A DNA stretch of 64,000 nucleotides, taken from NCBI GenBank assembly GCA_964246015.1, contig CAXTPG010000010.1:1-64000 (forward strand), in the 5' to 3' direction. The stretch is from JBBROS01 sp964246015. Lineage in GTDB: Bacteria; Pseudomonadota; Alphaproteobacteria; Acetobacterales; Acetobacteraceae. The notes under the pieces were generated by a model. It saw only the letters and a program-made list of their open reading frames with translations. It was not told where the DNA came from and searched no databases. The number at the start of each line of letters is the position of its first letter. Positions within the stretch are counted from its first letter, which is position 1. Both the position numbers and the translations under genes were made by a program. Of the stretch, positions 1-8,223 are shown in pieces.

Positions 1-1135
1 TGCCGGCGCGCTTCAACTGTGCCTGGAAGACCTGCATGGCGGTCAGCATCTCGGGCAACTGGCTTTGGATCACCTTCACGGTCAGGCCGTTGGGGTAGCC
101 GGCTTCGGCGAGGAGGGCCTTGGCCTTCGCGATGTCGGCGGCGGGGAGGCCGTTGTCGGCGGTGAAGCCGAGGTAGCCGCGGGGCACGACGCTCTGGGCC
201 TCCCGGCTTACGTCCTGGCCGCGCCAGCGGACCAGTTCGGCGCGGTTGACGGCCATGGCGACGGCCTGGCGGACGCGGATGTCGTCGAAGGGCTTGACGG
301 TGGTGTTGAGGTGGAGCTGGGCTTCCTCGGCGGGCTCGAAGATGTCGACGACGGTCTTGGGCAGGGCCTTGGTGCGGTTGACCCAGGTCTGGTCGGCGCG
401 GCCGTAGTTGAGGTCGATCTCGCCGGCCTGGAAGGCGAGGTCGCGGGAGGCGTCGCTGGGGATGAAGCGGTAGCTGACCTTCTGGAGCTTCGGCTTGCCG
501 CGGAAGTATTGTTCGTTGGCCACCAGCTCCAGCGATTGGTTGGGGGTGAGGCTGGCGAAGGCGAAGGGGCCGGTGCCGATGGGCGCGCGGGCGAAGCCGT
601 CGCCGAGCTTCTCGACCGCCTTCTTGCTGACGATGAAGCCCTGGCTGTAGTTGACGAGGACGCCGAGCAGGCTGGGGACGACGTCCTTGAGGACGATCTT
701 GACGGTGTAGGGATCGACGGCCTCGATGCTTTCGAAGGCGCGGAGTTCGCTGCTGAAGGCGCTGGTCTTGGCGTCGCCGGCCTTCTTGAGGCTGAAGACG
801 ACGTCTTCGGCGGTCAGTTCGCCGTAGCCGCCGTGGAACTGGACGCCCCGGCGGAGATGGAAGGTCCAGGTCTTCTTGTCGGCGCTGCTTTCCCATTTCT
901 CGGCGAGGTCGGGTTCGATCTTGGAGGGATCGACGCTGCCGGGGGGGAAGCGGACGAGGCCGTTGAACATCCATGCGACGGGGATCCGGTCGATGGTGGT
1001 GACGGCGAAATGGGGGTCGAGGCGGCCGGAGTCCTGGGCGGCGATGCCGACGGTGAGGGTGGTCTTGGCCGCAGTGCCCTGGGCGAGAGCGGGGCCGGCG
1101 AGCAAGGAGGCGGCAAGGAGCGCGGCACGGAACAT
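1..1135 (-). CDS. ABC transporter substrate-binding protein, peptide/nickel type (family 5), C-terminus cut by window edge
   Basis: The reading frame starts at the ATG whose first base is 1135 and stays open to the left edge, so only about the first 378 residues are present. The N-terminus (MFRAALLAASLLAGPALAQG) is a Sec signal peptide with an ALA cleavage site. The sequence then follows the SBP_bac_5 pattern: an opening 'LDPHF', a 'WTFHLRRGVQFHGG' block, 'LTAEDVVFSL', 'IGTGPFAF' and 'DIRVRQAVAMAVNR'. Such proteins bind oligopeptides, nickel complexes or similar solutes in the periplasm for a DppBCDF-like importer. Any cognate permease genes would lie to the left, outside the window. The divergent neighbour is flagellin, and the ligand cannot be read from sequence. 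Confidence 0.9.
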   Translation of the reverse strand, partial: MFRAALLAASLLAGPALAQGTAAKTTLTVGIAAQDSGRLDPHFAVTTIDRIPVAWMFNGLVRFPPGSVDPSKIEPDLAEKWESSADKKTWTFHLRRGVQFHGGYGELTAEDVVFSLKKAGDAKTSAFSSELRAFESIEAVDPYTVKIVLKDVVPSLLGVLVNYSQGFIVSKKAVEKLGDGFARAPIGTGPFAFASLTPNQSLELVANEQYFRGKPKLQKVSYRFIPSDASRDLAFQAGEIDLNYGRADQTWVNRTKALPKTVVDIFEPAEEAQLHLNTTVKPFDDIRVRQAVAMAVNRAELVRWRGQDVSREAQSVVPRGYLGFTADNGLPAADIAKAKALLAEAGYPNGLTVKVIQSQLPEMLTAMQVFQAQLKRAG

Positions 1136-1301
1136 GGGACGATCCTTCTGACGATGGTTTGATCGTGCCCCAGGCGGGCGATGGGCGCCACAGGCAGATT
1201 TTCTTCGGCCGTGTTTACCCTCCGGTAATCCGGCGCGGGCACGATGCAGCCACGCCTGCAAAACGCATCCCCTCCTCGAGTCGGGAAAAAGGAAGTCGGA
1301 C

Positions 1302-2213
1302 ATGCCGTTGAACTCGGTCAACACCAATATTGGCGCCCAGGTGGCGTTGCAGTCGCTGAACAACACGACGAACGAGCTGCAATCCGCTCAGAAGCGGGTG
1401 AGCACGGGGTATCGCGTGGCGGATGCGACCGATGACGGCGCGGCGTTCGCGGTGGCGCAGCGCGTGCGTGCGGACGTGCAGGCGCTGACGACGGTGAACC
1501 AGCAGCTCGGCAATGCGAAGGGGTTGATCGGGACGTCGCTGAGCGCGCTGACGTCGATCAGCAACTCGCTGACGACGGCGAAGGGGCTGCTGGTGCAGAT
1601 CGCGGATGCCAGCATCGCGCAGACTCAGCGGGACCAGTATGTGGCGGCCTATAAGAGCCTGGTGATCCAGGTCGCCAACACCGTCGATGGCGCGACGTAT
1701 AACGGGCAGACGCTGCTGGGGAAGGCGTCGGGCGCCGTGGCCGGGGCGAACAAGACGGTGATCAACAACGAGAGCGGGGCGACGAGCATCCTCAGCAACG
1801 CGGATACGAGCGGGCTGGCGAACACGCTGGCGACGCTGATCGGGTCGACGTTCACGCGGACGACGGCGGGGGTGGATTCGTTTGCGACCATTTCGGCCGG
1901 GGCGGACCAGTCCGCTGCGGCGACGGCGTTGACGGCGACGAGCGGGGCCACGGCGTTCGCGACGGCGCAGACGAATTTGAGCAATCAGTTGAACCAGACG
2001 GGCGCCGATCAGCGCTTCCTGGAGGCGACGATCAACTTCACCAGCGCGAAGATCGACAGCCTGAACGCGGGGCTGGGCGCGCTGGTGGATACGGATTTGA
2101 GCAAGGAGTCGGCGAACTTGCAGGCGTTGCAGATCCGGCAGCAGCTGGGGACGCAGGCGCTGTCGTTGGCGAACCAGGCGCCGCAGACGTTGTTGAGCCT
2201 GTTCAAGAACTGA
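1302..2213 (+). CDS. fliC: Flagellin
   Basis: This 303-residue protein has the conserved flagellin ends. The N-terminal coiled-coil D0/D1 region opens MPLNSVNTNIGAQVALQSLN and continues through 'STGYRVADATDDGAAFAVAQRVR'. The C-terminal helix contains 'QLNQTGADQRFLEATINFTSAKID' and 'ALQIRQQLGTQALSLANQAPQTLLSLFKN'. The middle (about residues 150-215) is a short Ala/Thr/Ser-rich variable region, so this is a compact flagellin. The ATG at 1302 has an AAAAAGGA ribosome site about 9 bases upstream. It forms the flagellar filament after export by the FlhB/FliPQR gate encoded near 37-42 kb. It stands alone here, away from that cluster, and no convincing sigma-28 promoter was seen upstream. Confidence 0.95.
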   Translation: MPLNSVNTNIGAQVALQSLNNTTNELQSAQKRVSTGYRVADATDDGAAFAVAQRVRADVQALTTVNQQLGNAKGLIGTSLSALTSISNSLTTAKGLLVQIADASIAQTQRDQYVAAYKSLVIQVANTVDGATYNGQTLLGKASGAVAGANKTVINNESGATSILSNADTSGLANTLATLIGSTFTRTTAGVDSFATISAGADQSAAATALTATSGATAFATAQTNLSNQLNQTGADQRFLEATINFTSAKIDSLNAGLGALVDTDLSKESANLQALQIRQQLGTQALSLANQAPQTLLSLFKN

Positions 2214-2239
2214 TGAACGGGGCCTAGTGGGGGGGGGTT

Positions 2240-2264
2240 GGTGGAATGCGAAGGGCATTCCACC
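2240..2264. repeat. Dispersed hairpin repeat, family 1, copy 1
   Basis: A perfect 10-bp stem GGTGGAATGC (2240-2249) and GCATTCCACC (2255-2264) encloses a GAAGG loop and is followed by CTACGG. It lies just after the flagellin stop codon in a roughly 100-bp gap. Related hairpins occur at 26719-26746 and 58871-58895. It may also act as a terminator for flagellin, although no T-run follows. Confidence 0.8.
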
Positions 2265-2314
2265 CTACGGTCGCGGTGTCTGGCGGGGTGCGTGGCCGTG
2301 TGGTTCGTGGGGGA

Positions 2315-2635
2315 TCAGCGCGCCGGGCCGAAGGCGGCGAAGACCTGGCGGTCCTTGTTCTCCTGCATCAGCATGCGGAAGCCCGGGATGGTGTCGAGCA
2401 TGAGACCGCCGGGGACGCCGGTTTCCTCGTCGGCGATGACGTCGGCGTAGGCGGCGCCGCTCAGTTTTTCCCACTTTCCGGCGGGCTTCTTGGCTTCGAC
2501 GTGGACGACCGTCGTCTTGAGCACCAGACGCACGATGGCTTCCTTGGGTGCCCGCGGTTTGGTGAGGCTGGGGTGGCCGGCGATGATCGTCCAGCCGTTC
2601 GCCAGCGCCCAGGTTTTCAGCTCGTCCTGCGTCAT
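2315..2635 (-). CDS. Conserved hypothetical protein, 106 aa
   Basis: I do not recognise this family. The protein is a soluble 106-residue product without signal peptide or membrane segment. It opens MTQDELKTWALANGWTIIAG, which suggests a small alpha/beta fold, and has a KEAIVRLVLKTTVVHVEAKK strand pair in the middle. Its ATG (first base 2635) overlaps the stop of the ABC-F gene by four bases (ATGA), so the two are almost certainly co-transcribed and translationally coupled. Codon use matches its neighbours. The coupling is the only hint about role. Confidence 0.7.
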   Translation of the reverse strand: MTQDELKTWALANGWTIIAGHPSLTKPRAPKEAIVRLVLKTTVVHVEAKKPAGKWEKLSGAAYADVIADEETGVPGGLMLDTIPGFRMLMQENKDRQVFAAFGPAR

Positions 2636-4251
2636 GCCGCTTTCTTCCGCTTCTGCTTGCCGCGGCCTTGGGCCGGGGCGGAGCCTGCCTTGCTGCGTTC
2701 CAGCACGAGGCGGGCGTAGTCGTCCATGTCGCCGTCGAAGGGGGCGACGGTGCCGTCGGCCGCGAGCCAGAGGCGGTCGGCGACGAGTTCCATCAGGGAG
2801 CGGTCGTGGGTGATGAGGATGACGGCGCCCTCGTATCCGTTCAGCGCGTCCAGGAGGGCGCGGCGGCTGTCGATGTCGAGGTGGTTGGTCGGCTCGTCGA
2901 GGATCAGCAAATGGGGGGCGGCCATGGCGACGAGGTTGAGCAGGAGGCGGGCGCGCTCCCCGCCCGAGAGGTTCTCGACGGTCGTGCCCTGCTTGTCGAA
3001 GCCGATGCCCCAGGATGCGAGGCGGGAGCGGTAGGAGGTCTCGCTGTCCTCGGGGCGTTCGCGGCGGATGATGTCGAGGGGGGTGTCGGCGGCGTCCAGG
3101 GCCTCGATCTGGTGCTGGTGGAACCAGCCGACCTTGATGCGGCCCTCGCGCTGCATGCGGCCTTCCATGAGGCCCAGGGCGCCGGCGGCCATCTTGGCGA
3201 AAGTGCTCTTGCCGGCGCCGTTCACGCCCAGCAGGCCGATGCGGTCGTCGACGTCGAGGCGCAGGTCCATGCCGGCGAGCACCGGCTGCCCGGCGTATCC
3301 GACCGAGGCGCGTTCCAGCCGCATGAGGGGTGGCGCCAGGGGGCGGACGGGGGAGGGGATGAGGAAGGGGGCCACACGCTCCTCGACGATGGCCTCGACC
3401 GGTTCCAGTTTCGCCAGGCGCTTCATGCGGGACTGGGCCTGCGCGGCCTTGCTGGCCTTGGCGCGGAATCGGTCGACGAAGCTTTGCAGGTGGGCGCGCT
3501 CGGCTTCCTGCTTGACGCGGGTGGCGTTCAGCAGGCGCGCCTTTTCGGCCCGGCGGCGTTCGAAATCGTCGTAGCCGCCGGTGTAGAGTTCGAGCTTGCC
3601 GTCGGCGAGGTGGAGGATGGCGCCGACGGAGTTGTTCAGCAGCTCGCGGTCATGGCTGATGATGATGGCGGAGTTCGGGTATTTGCGGAGCCGTGCTTCG
3701 AGCCACATGGCGCCTTCGAGGTCGAGGTAGTTGGTGGGTTCGTCGAGCAGCAGCAGGTCGGGCTCGGCGAAGAGGGCGGCGGCGAGGGCGACGCGCATGC
3801 GCCATCCGCCGGAGAACTCGCGCATGGCGCGGGCCTGGTCGGCGGTGGAGAAGCCGAGGCCGGCGAGGATCTCGCCGGCGCGGGCGGGGGCGCGGTCGGC
3901 GCCGATCTCGTCGAGGCGGATGTAGATGTCGCCGATGCGTTCGGGCTCGGCGGTGTCCAGCTCGGCCATGAGGGCGGCGCGCTCGACGTCGGCTTCCAGG
4001 ATGGTTTCCAGGACGCTGGTTTCGGTGGCCGGGTGCTCCTGGTCGACGCTTGCGACGCGTGCGCCGCGGGGCATGCCGATGTCGCCGCCGTCGGGGGAGA
4101 GCTCGCCGAGGATGAGCTTGAACAGGGTGGATTTGCCGACGCCGTTGCGCCCGACCAGGCCGACCTTGGCGGCGGCGGGGAGGGTGACGGTCGCGCGGTC
4201 GAAGAAGCGGCGTCCCCAGGCGTTGAAGACGAGGTCGTCGATCTGGAGCAT
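2632..4251 (-). CDS. ABC-F family ATP-binding protein (YheS/Uup-like)
   Basis: Two ABC domains lie in one chain of 539 residues with no membrane segments, which defines the ABC-F class of ribosome-associated ATPases. The first cassette has Walker A GRNGVGKST, signature FSGGWRMR and Walker B LLLLDEPTNYLDLE. The second has GVNGAGKST, LSGGERAR and LLILDEPTNHLDID. The linker between them is basic and helical, rich in RAEKARLLNATRVKQEAERA-type sequence. I placed the start at 4251 (MLQIDDLVFNAWGRRF) because a longer frame to 4395 would overlap the divergent Uma2 gene and lacks family sequence. The FSGGW signature favours the YheS subgroup. Substrate site on the ribosome cannot be inferred. Confidence 0.93.
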   Translation of the reverse strand: MLQIDDLVFNAWGRRFFDRATVTLPAAAKVGLVGRNGVGKSTLFKLILGELSPDGGDIGMPRGARVASVDQEHPATETSVLETILEADVERAALMAELDTAEPERIGDIYIRLDEIGADRAPARAGEILAGLGFSTADQARAMREFSGGWRMRVALAAALFAEPDLLLLDEPTNYLDLEGAMWLEARLRKYPNSAIIISHDRELLNNSVGAILHLADGKLELYTGGYDDFERRRAEKARLLNATRVKQEAERAHLQSFVDRFRAKASKAAQAQSRMKRLAKLEPVEAIVEERVAPFLIPSPVRPLAPPLMRLERASVGYAGQPVLAGMDLRLDVDDRIGLLGVNGAGKSTFAKMAAGALGLMEGRMQREGRIKVGWFHQHQIEALDAADTPLDIIRRERPEDSETSYRSRLASWGIGFDKQGTTVENLSGGERARLLLNLVAMAAPHLLILDEPTNHLDIDSRRALLDALNGYEGAVILITHDRSLMELVADRLWLAADGTVAPFDGDMDDYARLVLERSKAGSAPAQGRGKQKRKKAA

Positions 4252-4337
4252 GGTCTTGGGCCGGCCGGGGGTTGTGTGCGGTGCAGCATATAGCGGTTGG
4301 TCGCGCGGTTTGCGAGGAAAGGTGATAGGATGCAGCC

Positions 4338-4910
4338 ATGAACGGCGCGCTCCGTAAGCGGCTGATGACCCGCGAGGCCTTCCTGGACTGGGCACAGGCG
4401 CAGGAGGGGCGATACGAGTTCGACGGGTTCCAGCCGGTTGCGATGACGGGGGGGACGGCGAACCACAGCCGTATGATCGGCAACCTGCTGTTCGCGCTCA
4501 AAAGCCGGCTGCGCGGCACAGGCTGCGAGCCTCTGGGGCCCGATGCGGGCGTCGCCACGAATGGGGATGCGGTCCGATATCCCGACGCGCTCGTCACCTG
4601 CACCAAGTTCGCCGGCAAGGACCGGCTCATTCCTGGCGTGGTGGTGGTGTTCGAGGTGCTCAGTCCCAGCTCCGGCCGGATCGATCGCATCGACAAGCTT
4701 CGGGAATACCGCGGGGTGGCGTCCATTCGGCGCTACGTGATCCTGGAGCATTCGGGCGCGGCATTGACGGTGTTCGCGCGGCCGGACGGGGACGCGGACT
4801 GGACGGCGAGGCCGCTGACGGCAGAGGACGTGCTGCCGATGCCGGAGATCGGGATCGAGGTTCCGGTGGCCGAGTTCTACGAGGGCATCGACCTGCCGGA
4901 GTCGGCCTGA
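4338..4910 (+). CDS. Uma2 family protein (DUF820, PD-(D/E)XK nuclease fold)
   Basis: This 190-residue protein carries the Uma2 pattern: a Tyr-Glu start of the domain (GRYEFDG), a conserved His (ANHSRMIGNLLFAL), then the nuclease-like residues D83 (RYPDAL), E106 (VVFEVLSPSS) and K120 (IDKLREY). The domain is restriction-endonuclease-like, but biological function is mostly unknown. It starts 86 bp from the divergent ABC-F gene and ends 1 bp before the stop of the convergent LacI gene. It is a single gene with no partner methylase, so a restriction role is not supported. Confidence 0.85.
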   Translation: MNGALRKRLMTREAFLDWAQAQEGRYEFDGFQPVAMTGGTANHSRMIGNLLFALKSRLRGTGCEPLGPDAGVATNGDAVRYPDALVTCTKFAGKDRLIPGVVVVFEVLSPSSGRIDRIDKLREYRGVASIRRYVILEHSGAALTVFARPDGDADWTARPLTAEDVLPMPEIGIEVPVAEFYEGIDLPESA

Positions 4911-4911
4911 G

Positions 4912-5898
4912 TCACCCGCTTTCGCGGATCACCAGCTCGAACCCGAGGTCGATCCGGCGGGGGCCCGACAGGTCCAGCGTGAGGGTGGCGGCGGCGCGGC
5001 CGATCGCTTCGCCGTGGACGCGGATGGTGCTCAGGCGGGGCGTGGTCATGCGGCCCATCTCGAGGTCGCCCAGGCCGATGACGGCGACGGCGGGGGGGCG
5101 GCCGGGCCGGTGCTGGGCGCCGGCGTCGCGGAGGCCGGCGAGGAAGCCGATCGCGTGGGCGTCGTTCGCGGCGAAGACGGCGTCGATGCCGGGGAGGCGG
5201 GCCAGGGCTGCGGCGGCTGCGGTGGCGTTGCGGGCGAGGATCAGGCGCTGGGGGTCCGGGAGGTTGGCGGCCAGGGCGGCTTCGCGGAAGCCGGACCAGC
5301 GGCGGGTGGCGCGGGGGTCGTCACCGCCGATGAAGGCCAGGCGGGTTCGGCCGGTGGCGGCCATGTGGCGGCCGACGGTCACCCCGGCAGCGTGATTGTC
5401 GAAGCCGGCGACGGCATCGATGGGGTCGGGCGGGAGGTCCCAGGTTTCCACCACGGGGATGCGGGCGCGACGGAGAAGGTTCGCGCCGTCGGGGGTGGCG
5501 GGGGAGCCGACCATGATGAGCGCGTCGGGGCGGCGGGCGAGCAGGGCGGACAGCACGCGTTCCTCGCGGGCGTCGTCGTAGCGGGACTGGGCGAGGATGA
5601 CGGCGTAGCCGAGGGGTTCGAGGCGGTCGGACAGGCCTTGCACGGTATCGGCGAAGATGGCGTTGGCGATGGTGGGGACCAGCACGCCGACCATGCGGGT
5701 GCGGGCGCTGGCGAGGGAGCCGGCGACGAGGTTCGGGACGTAGCCGAGTTCGCGCATCGCGGCCTCGACGCGGTCGCGCGTGGCGTGGGCGACGAGGTCC
5801 GGCAGGCGGAGGACGCGGCTGACGGTGATGGCGGAGACGCCGGCCCGTGCGGCGACGGCGGCGAGCGTCGGCGCGGGCGGGAGGGGGTCGGTGGCCAT
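4912..5898 (-). CDS. LacI family transcriptional regulator
   Basis: The protein has 328 residues. Residues about 11-60 form the LacI helix-turn-helix with hinge (TLAAVAARAGVSAITVSRVL, then LGYVPNLVAGSLASARTRMVG). The rest is a periplasmic-binding-protein-like effector domain (VGVLVPTIANAIFADTVQGL). It is divergent from the phytanoyl-CoA dioxygenase-like gene, and a 14-bp LacI-type operator lies in the 74-bp gap. It therefore probably represses itself and the dioxygenase/SBP pair until a small molecule is bound. Effector unknown, though a sugar or sugar acid is usual for the family. Confidence 0.93.
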   Translation of the reverse strand: MATDPLPPAPTLAAVAARAGVSAITVSRVLRLPDLVAHATRDRVEAAMRELGYVPNLVAGSLASARTRMVGVLVPTIANAIFADTVQGLSDRLEPLGYAVILAQSRYDDAREERVLSALLARRPDALIMVGSPATPDGANLLRRARIPVVETWDLPPDPIDAVAGFDNHAAGVTVGRHMAATGRTRLAFIGGDDPRATRRWSGFREAALAANLPDPQRLILARNATAAAAALARLPGIDAVFAANDAHAIGFLAGLRDAGAQHRPGRPPAVAVIGLGDLEMGRMTTPRLSTIRVHGEAIGRAAATLTLDLSGPRRIDLGFELVIRESG

Positions 5899-5932
5899 TG
5901 CCGAAGCAATAGCACACTTGCGCAGCCGACAA

Positions 5933-5946
5933 TGACAGCGCTATCA
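5933..5946. promoter_or_regulatory. Probable LacI-family operator
   Basis: TGACAGCGCTATCA is a near-perfect 14-bp palindrome (one mismatched pair) with the central CG typical of LacI/PurR/GntR-type operators. It sits in the short gap between the divergent lacI-type gene (start 5898) and the dioxygenase gene (start 5973), 26 bp from the latter's ATG, so a bound repressor would block both promoters. Confidence 0.7.
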
Positions 5947-5972
5947 TTTGGTCAACCAAGCTGGAGGACACC

Positions 5973-6842
5973 ATGATCTCGACCGACGACGTGCAGGCCT
6001 ACAAGCGGGATGGCGTCATCGTCGTGCCGGAGGTGCTGGGGTCCGAGACGTTGGCGCAGATGCGCCGGGTCGTGGGCGAGCTGGTGGCCGCCGCGGCGGC
6101 GACGACGGAGCATACCAGCGTCTATGACCTGGAGCCCGGGCATACGCCGGCGGCCCCTCGGGTTCGGCGGATCAAGACGCCGCACAAGGTGCATGCGCTG
6201 TTCGACGAGATCGTTCGCAGCGGGCCGGTGCTGGACATCCTGAAGCGGCTGGTGGGGCCGGGGCTTCGGCTGCACGGGTCGAAGCTGAACATGAAGTCGG
6301 CGCATTTCGGGTCGCCGGTGGAGTGGCATCAGGATTGGGCGTTCTATCCGCATACGAACGACGACATCCTGGCGATCGGCGTGCTGCTGGACGACACGGA
6401 CCTTTCGAACGGGCCGATGCTGGTGACTCCGCGGACGCATACGGGCGAGGTGTGGACGCATCACGGGGAGGACGGGCGGTTCGCCGGGCTGATCGATCCG
6501 GATCTGATCAGGGCGGAGATCGACCGGGCCGTGCCGTGCATGGGCCGGGCCGGGAGCATGTCGTTCCATCATGTGCGGGCGTTGCACGGGTCGGCGCTGA
6601 ACACGTCGGACCGGCCGCGGAACCTGCTGCTGTACGAGGTTGCGGCGAGCGACGCCTGGCCGTTGATGGGTGTGAAGGATTTCGACGAGTACGACAGCCG
6701 GCTGCTGACCGGGCCTTCGGTCACGATGCCGCGGCTGACGCCCGTGCCGGTCCGCATGCCGCTGCCGCCGGCCTTGAAGCAGGGTTCGATCTACGAGACG
6801 CAGTCGGCCGCCACGAAGTCCTATTTCGGGCGCGCCGCATGA
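5973..6842 (+). CDS. Phytanoyl-CoA dioxygenase family protein (Fe(II)/2-oxoglutarate oxygenase)
   Basis: This 289-residue protein opens with the PhyH start (DVQAYKRDGVIVVPEVLG). It carries the iron facial triad: H119 and D121 in VEWHQDWAFYPH, and H205 in RALHGS. A 2-oxoglutarate-binding arginine is probable in SDRPRNLLLYE. It likely hydroxylates a small organic substrate in the cytoplasm. Its ATG follows a GGAGGA site. It is the first gene after the LacI operator and runs directly into an SBP gene 50 bp on, so substrate uptake and oxidation are probably co-regulated. The substrate is not deducible, and true phytanoyl-CoA activity is unlikely. Confidence 0.88.
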   Translation: MISTDDVQAYKRDGVIVVPEVLGSETLAQMRRVVGELVAAAAATTEHTSVYDLEPGHTPAAPRVRRIKTPHKVHALFDEIVRSGPVLDILKRLVGPGLRLHGSKLNMKSAHFGSPVEWHQDWAFYPHTNDDILAIGVLLDDTDLSNGPMLVTPRTHTGEVWTHHGEDGRFAGLIDPDLIRAEIDRAVPCMGRAGSMSFHHVRALHGSALNTSDRPRNLLLYEVAASDAWPLMGVKDFDEYDSRLLTGPSVTMPRLTPVPVRMPLPPALKQGSIYETQSAATKSYFGRAA

Positions 6843-6892
6843 GCTGATCCGCCTGCCGCCGACAACGACAAGAAACGAACGGAGGACTCATC

Positions 6893-8221
6893 TTGGACCC
6901 TATCAGCCGCCGCACCACGCTCGGCCTGGGCGCGGGCCTCGTCGCCGCGTCCACGCTGCCTGCCCGCGCCGCCGTCACGATGGCCGACGTGGCGCCGCCC
7001 AAGCTTGCCGTCGAACCCGGGGCACGATTGCGGGTGCTGCGTCCCGCCAAGTACATCGATCCGGACGAGGCGATCTTCACGGCGAACAGCAAGCGGTTCG
7101 CCGAGCAGACGGGGATCGAGGTGCGGGTCGACTACGTGGCGTGGCCCGACATGCCGGTGCAGCTGGCGGTCGCGGCGAATACGGGGGCCGGGCCGGACAT
7201 CGTGATCGGGTTCGGGCCGGATCCGCACATCTATGCGGACAAGGTGATCGAGCTGACGGACATCGCCGAGTACCTGGGCGCCAAGTATGGCGGGTGGTAC
7301 GACATGTCGACGCTGTTCGGGCGCACGTGGAAGGGCAAGTCGTGGATCGGGCTGCCGATGGGCGGCACGACGGGTCCGTGCAACTACCGGGTGAGCTGGG
7401 TGAAGGAGGCCGGGTTCGAGAAGATCCCGAACGACCTGCAGCAGTTCCTGACGCTGTGCCGGACCCTGAAGAAGAACAACCATCCCTGCGGGTTTGCGCT
7501 GAGCCATGCGCCGGGGGACGCGCCGAACTATGCCAACTGGCTGCTATGGGCGAATGGCGGGCGGCTGGTGGACGAGGCGGGGAAGGTGACGCTGGACACC
7601 CGGGAGACCCGGCAGGCGCTGGATTACGCGCGGGCGATGCAGGAGACGATGATTCCGGGGACGATGTCGTGGAACGGGTCGAGCAACAACCAGTCGTTTG
7701 CGGCGGGGGGCATCGGGCTGACGCAGAACGGGGTTTCGATCTACTACGCCGCGAAGTCGTCCAAGGAGGCGGCGCAGAATGCCGTCGCGGCGGACATGGA
7801 CCATGCGTCGATGCCGTTCGGCGCGGCCACGTCGCCGCCGGAGCAGTGCCTGGTGCTGAACGCGATGGTGTTCAAGCACTCGCGGGCGCCGAACGCGGCG
7901 AAGGAATACCTGCGGTTCATGATGGAGGCGCAGCAGTTCGACCCGTGGCTGACGGGGTGCCTGGGGTACTGGTCGCAGCCGTTGAAGGCCTATGCGGGGA
8001 GTGCCGTGTGGGATTCGGACCCGAAGCTGGATGTGTTCCGGAACGCGATGGATACGCCGTTCCATGACGGTTATGCGGGACCGATCAACGCGGCGGCCGG
8101 GTCGGTGCTGAACGACTGGGTGCTGGTGGACATGTTCGCGCGGGTCGTGACCGGGGAGAGCACGGCGGAGGAGTCGATCCGGCAGGCGGTGCGGAGCGCG
8201 CAGCGGTACTACAAGGGGTAG
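6893..8221 (+). CDS. ABC transporter substrate-binding protein (family 1, sugar type), Tat-like signal
   Basis: The start is TTG at 6893, supported by GGAGGA 6 bases upstream. The N-terminus MDPISRRTTLGLGAGLVAAS contains an SRRTTL twin-arginine motif and ends at ARA, so Tat export is likely. The body is an SBP_bac_1 protein of 442 residues, with 'FAEQTGIEVRVDYVAWPDMPVQLAVAANTGAGPDIVIG' marking the family. Such proteins usually deliver sugars or polyols. No permease or ATPase gene follows; the next gene is an opposite-strand IclR regulator. It may therefore supply a transporter encoded elsewhere. It is probably in one transcript with the upstream oxygenase. Confidence 0.9.
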   Translation: MDPISRRTTLGLGAGLVAASTLPARAAVTMADVAPPKLAVEPGARLRVLRPAKYIDPDEAIFTANSKRFAEQTGIEVRVDYVAWPDMPVQLAVAANTGAGPDIVIGFGPDPHIYADKVIELTDIAEYLGAKYGGWYDMSTLFGRTWKGKSWIGLPMGGTTGPCNYRVSWVKEAGFEKIPNDLQQFLTLCRTLKKNNHPCGFALSHAPGDAPNYANWLLWANGGRLVDEAGKVTLDTRETRQALDYARAMQETMIPGTMSWNGSSNNQSFAAGGIGLTQNGVSIYYAAKSSKEAAQNAVAADMDHASMPFGAATSPPEQCLVLNAMVFKHSRAPNAAKEYLRFMMEAQQFDPWLTGCLGYWSQPLKAYAGSAVWDSDPKLDVFRNAMDTPFHDGYAGPINAAAGSVLNDWVLVDMFARVVTGESTAEESIRQAVRSAQRYYKG

Positions 8222-8223
8222 GC

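Noticed and set aside
65..1162. Plus-strand frame opposite the first SBP
   Set aside because: Shadow frame; the minus strand encodes a textbook family 5 SBP with signal peptide.
1136..1301. Sigma-28 or sigma-54 promoter for flagellin
   Set aside because: GCCGTGTT near 1199 lacks a TAAA at the right distance, and no GG-N10-GC element with correct flanks was found.
2668..4293. Long plus-strand frame opposite the ABC-F gene
   Set aside because: Antisense shadow of a clear ABC-F ATPase; low-complexity sequence only.
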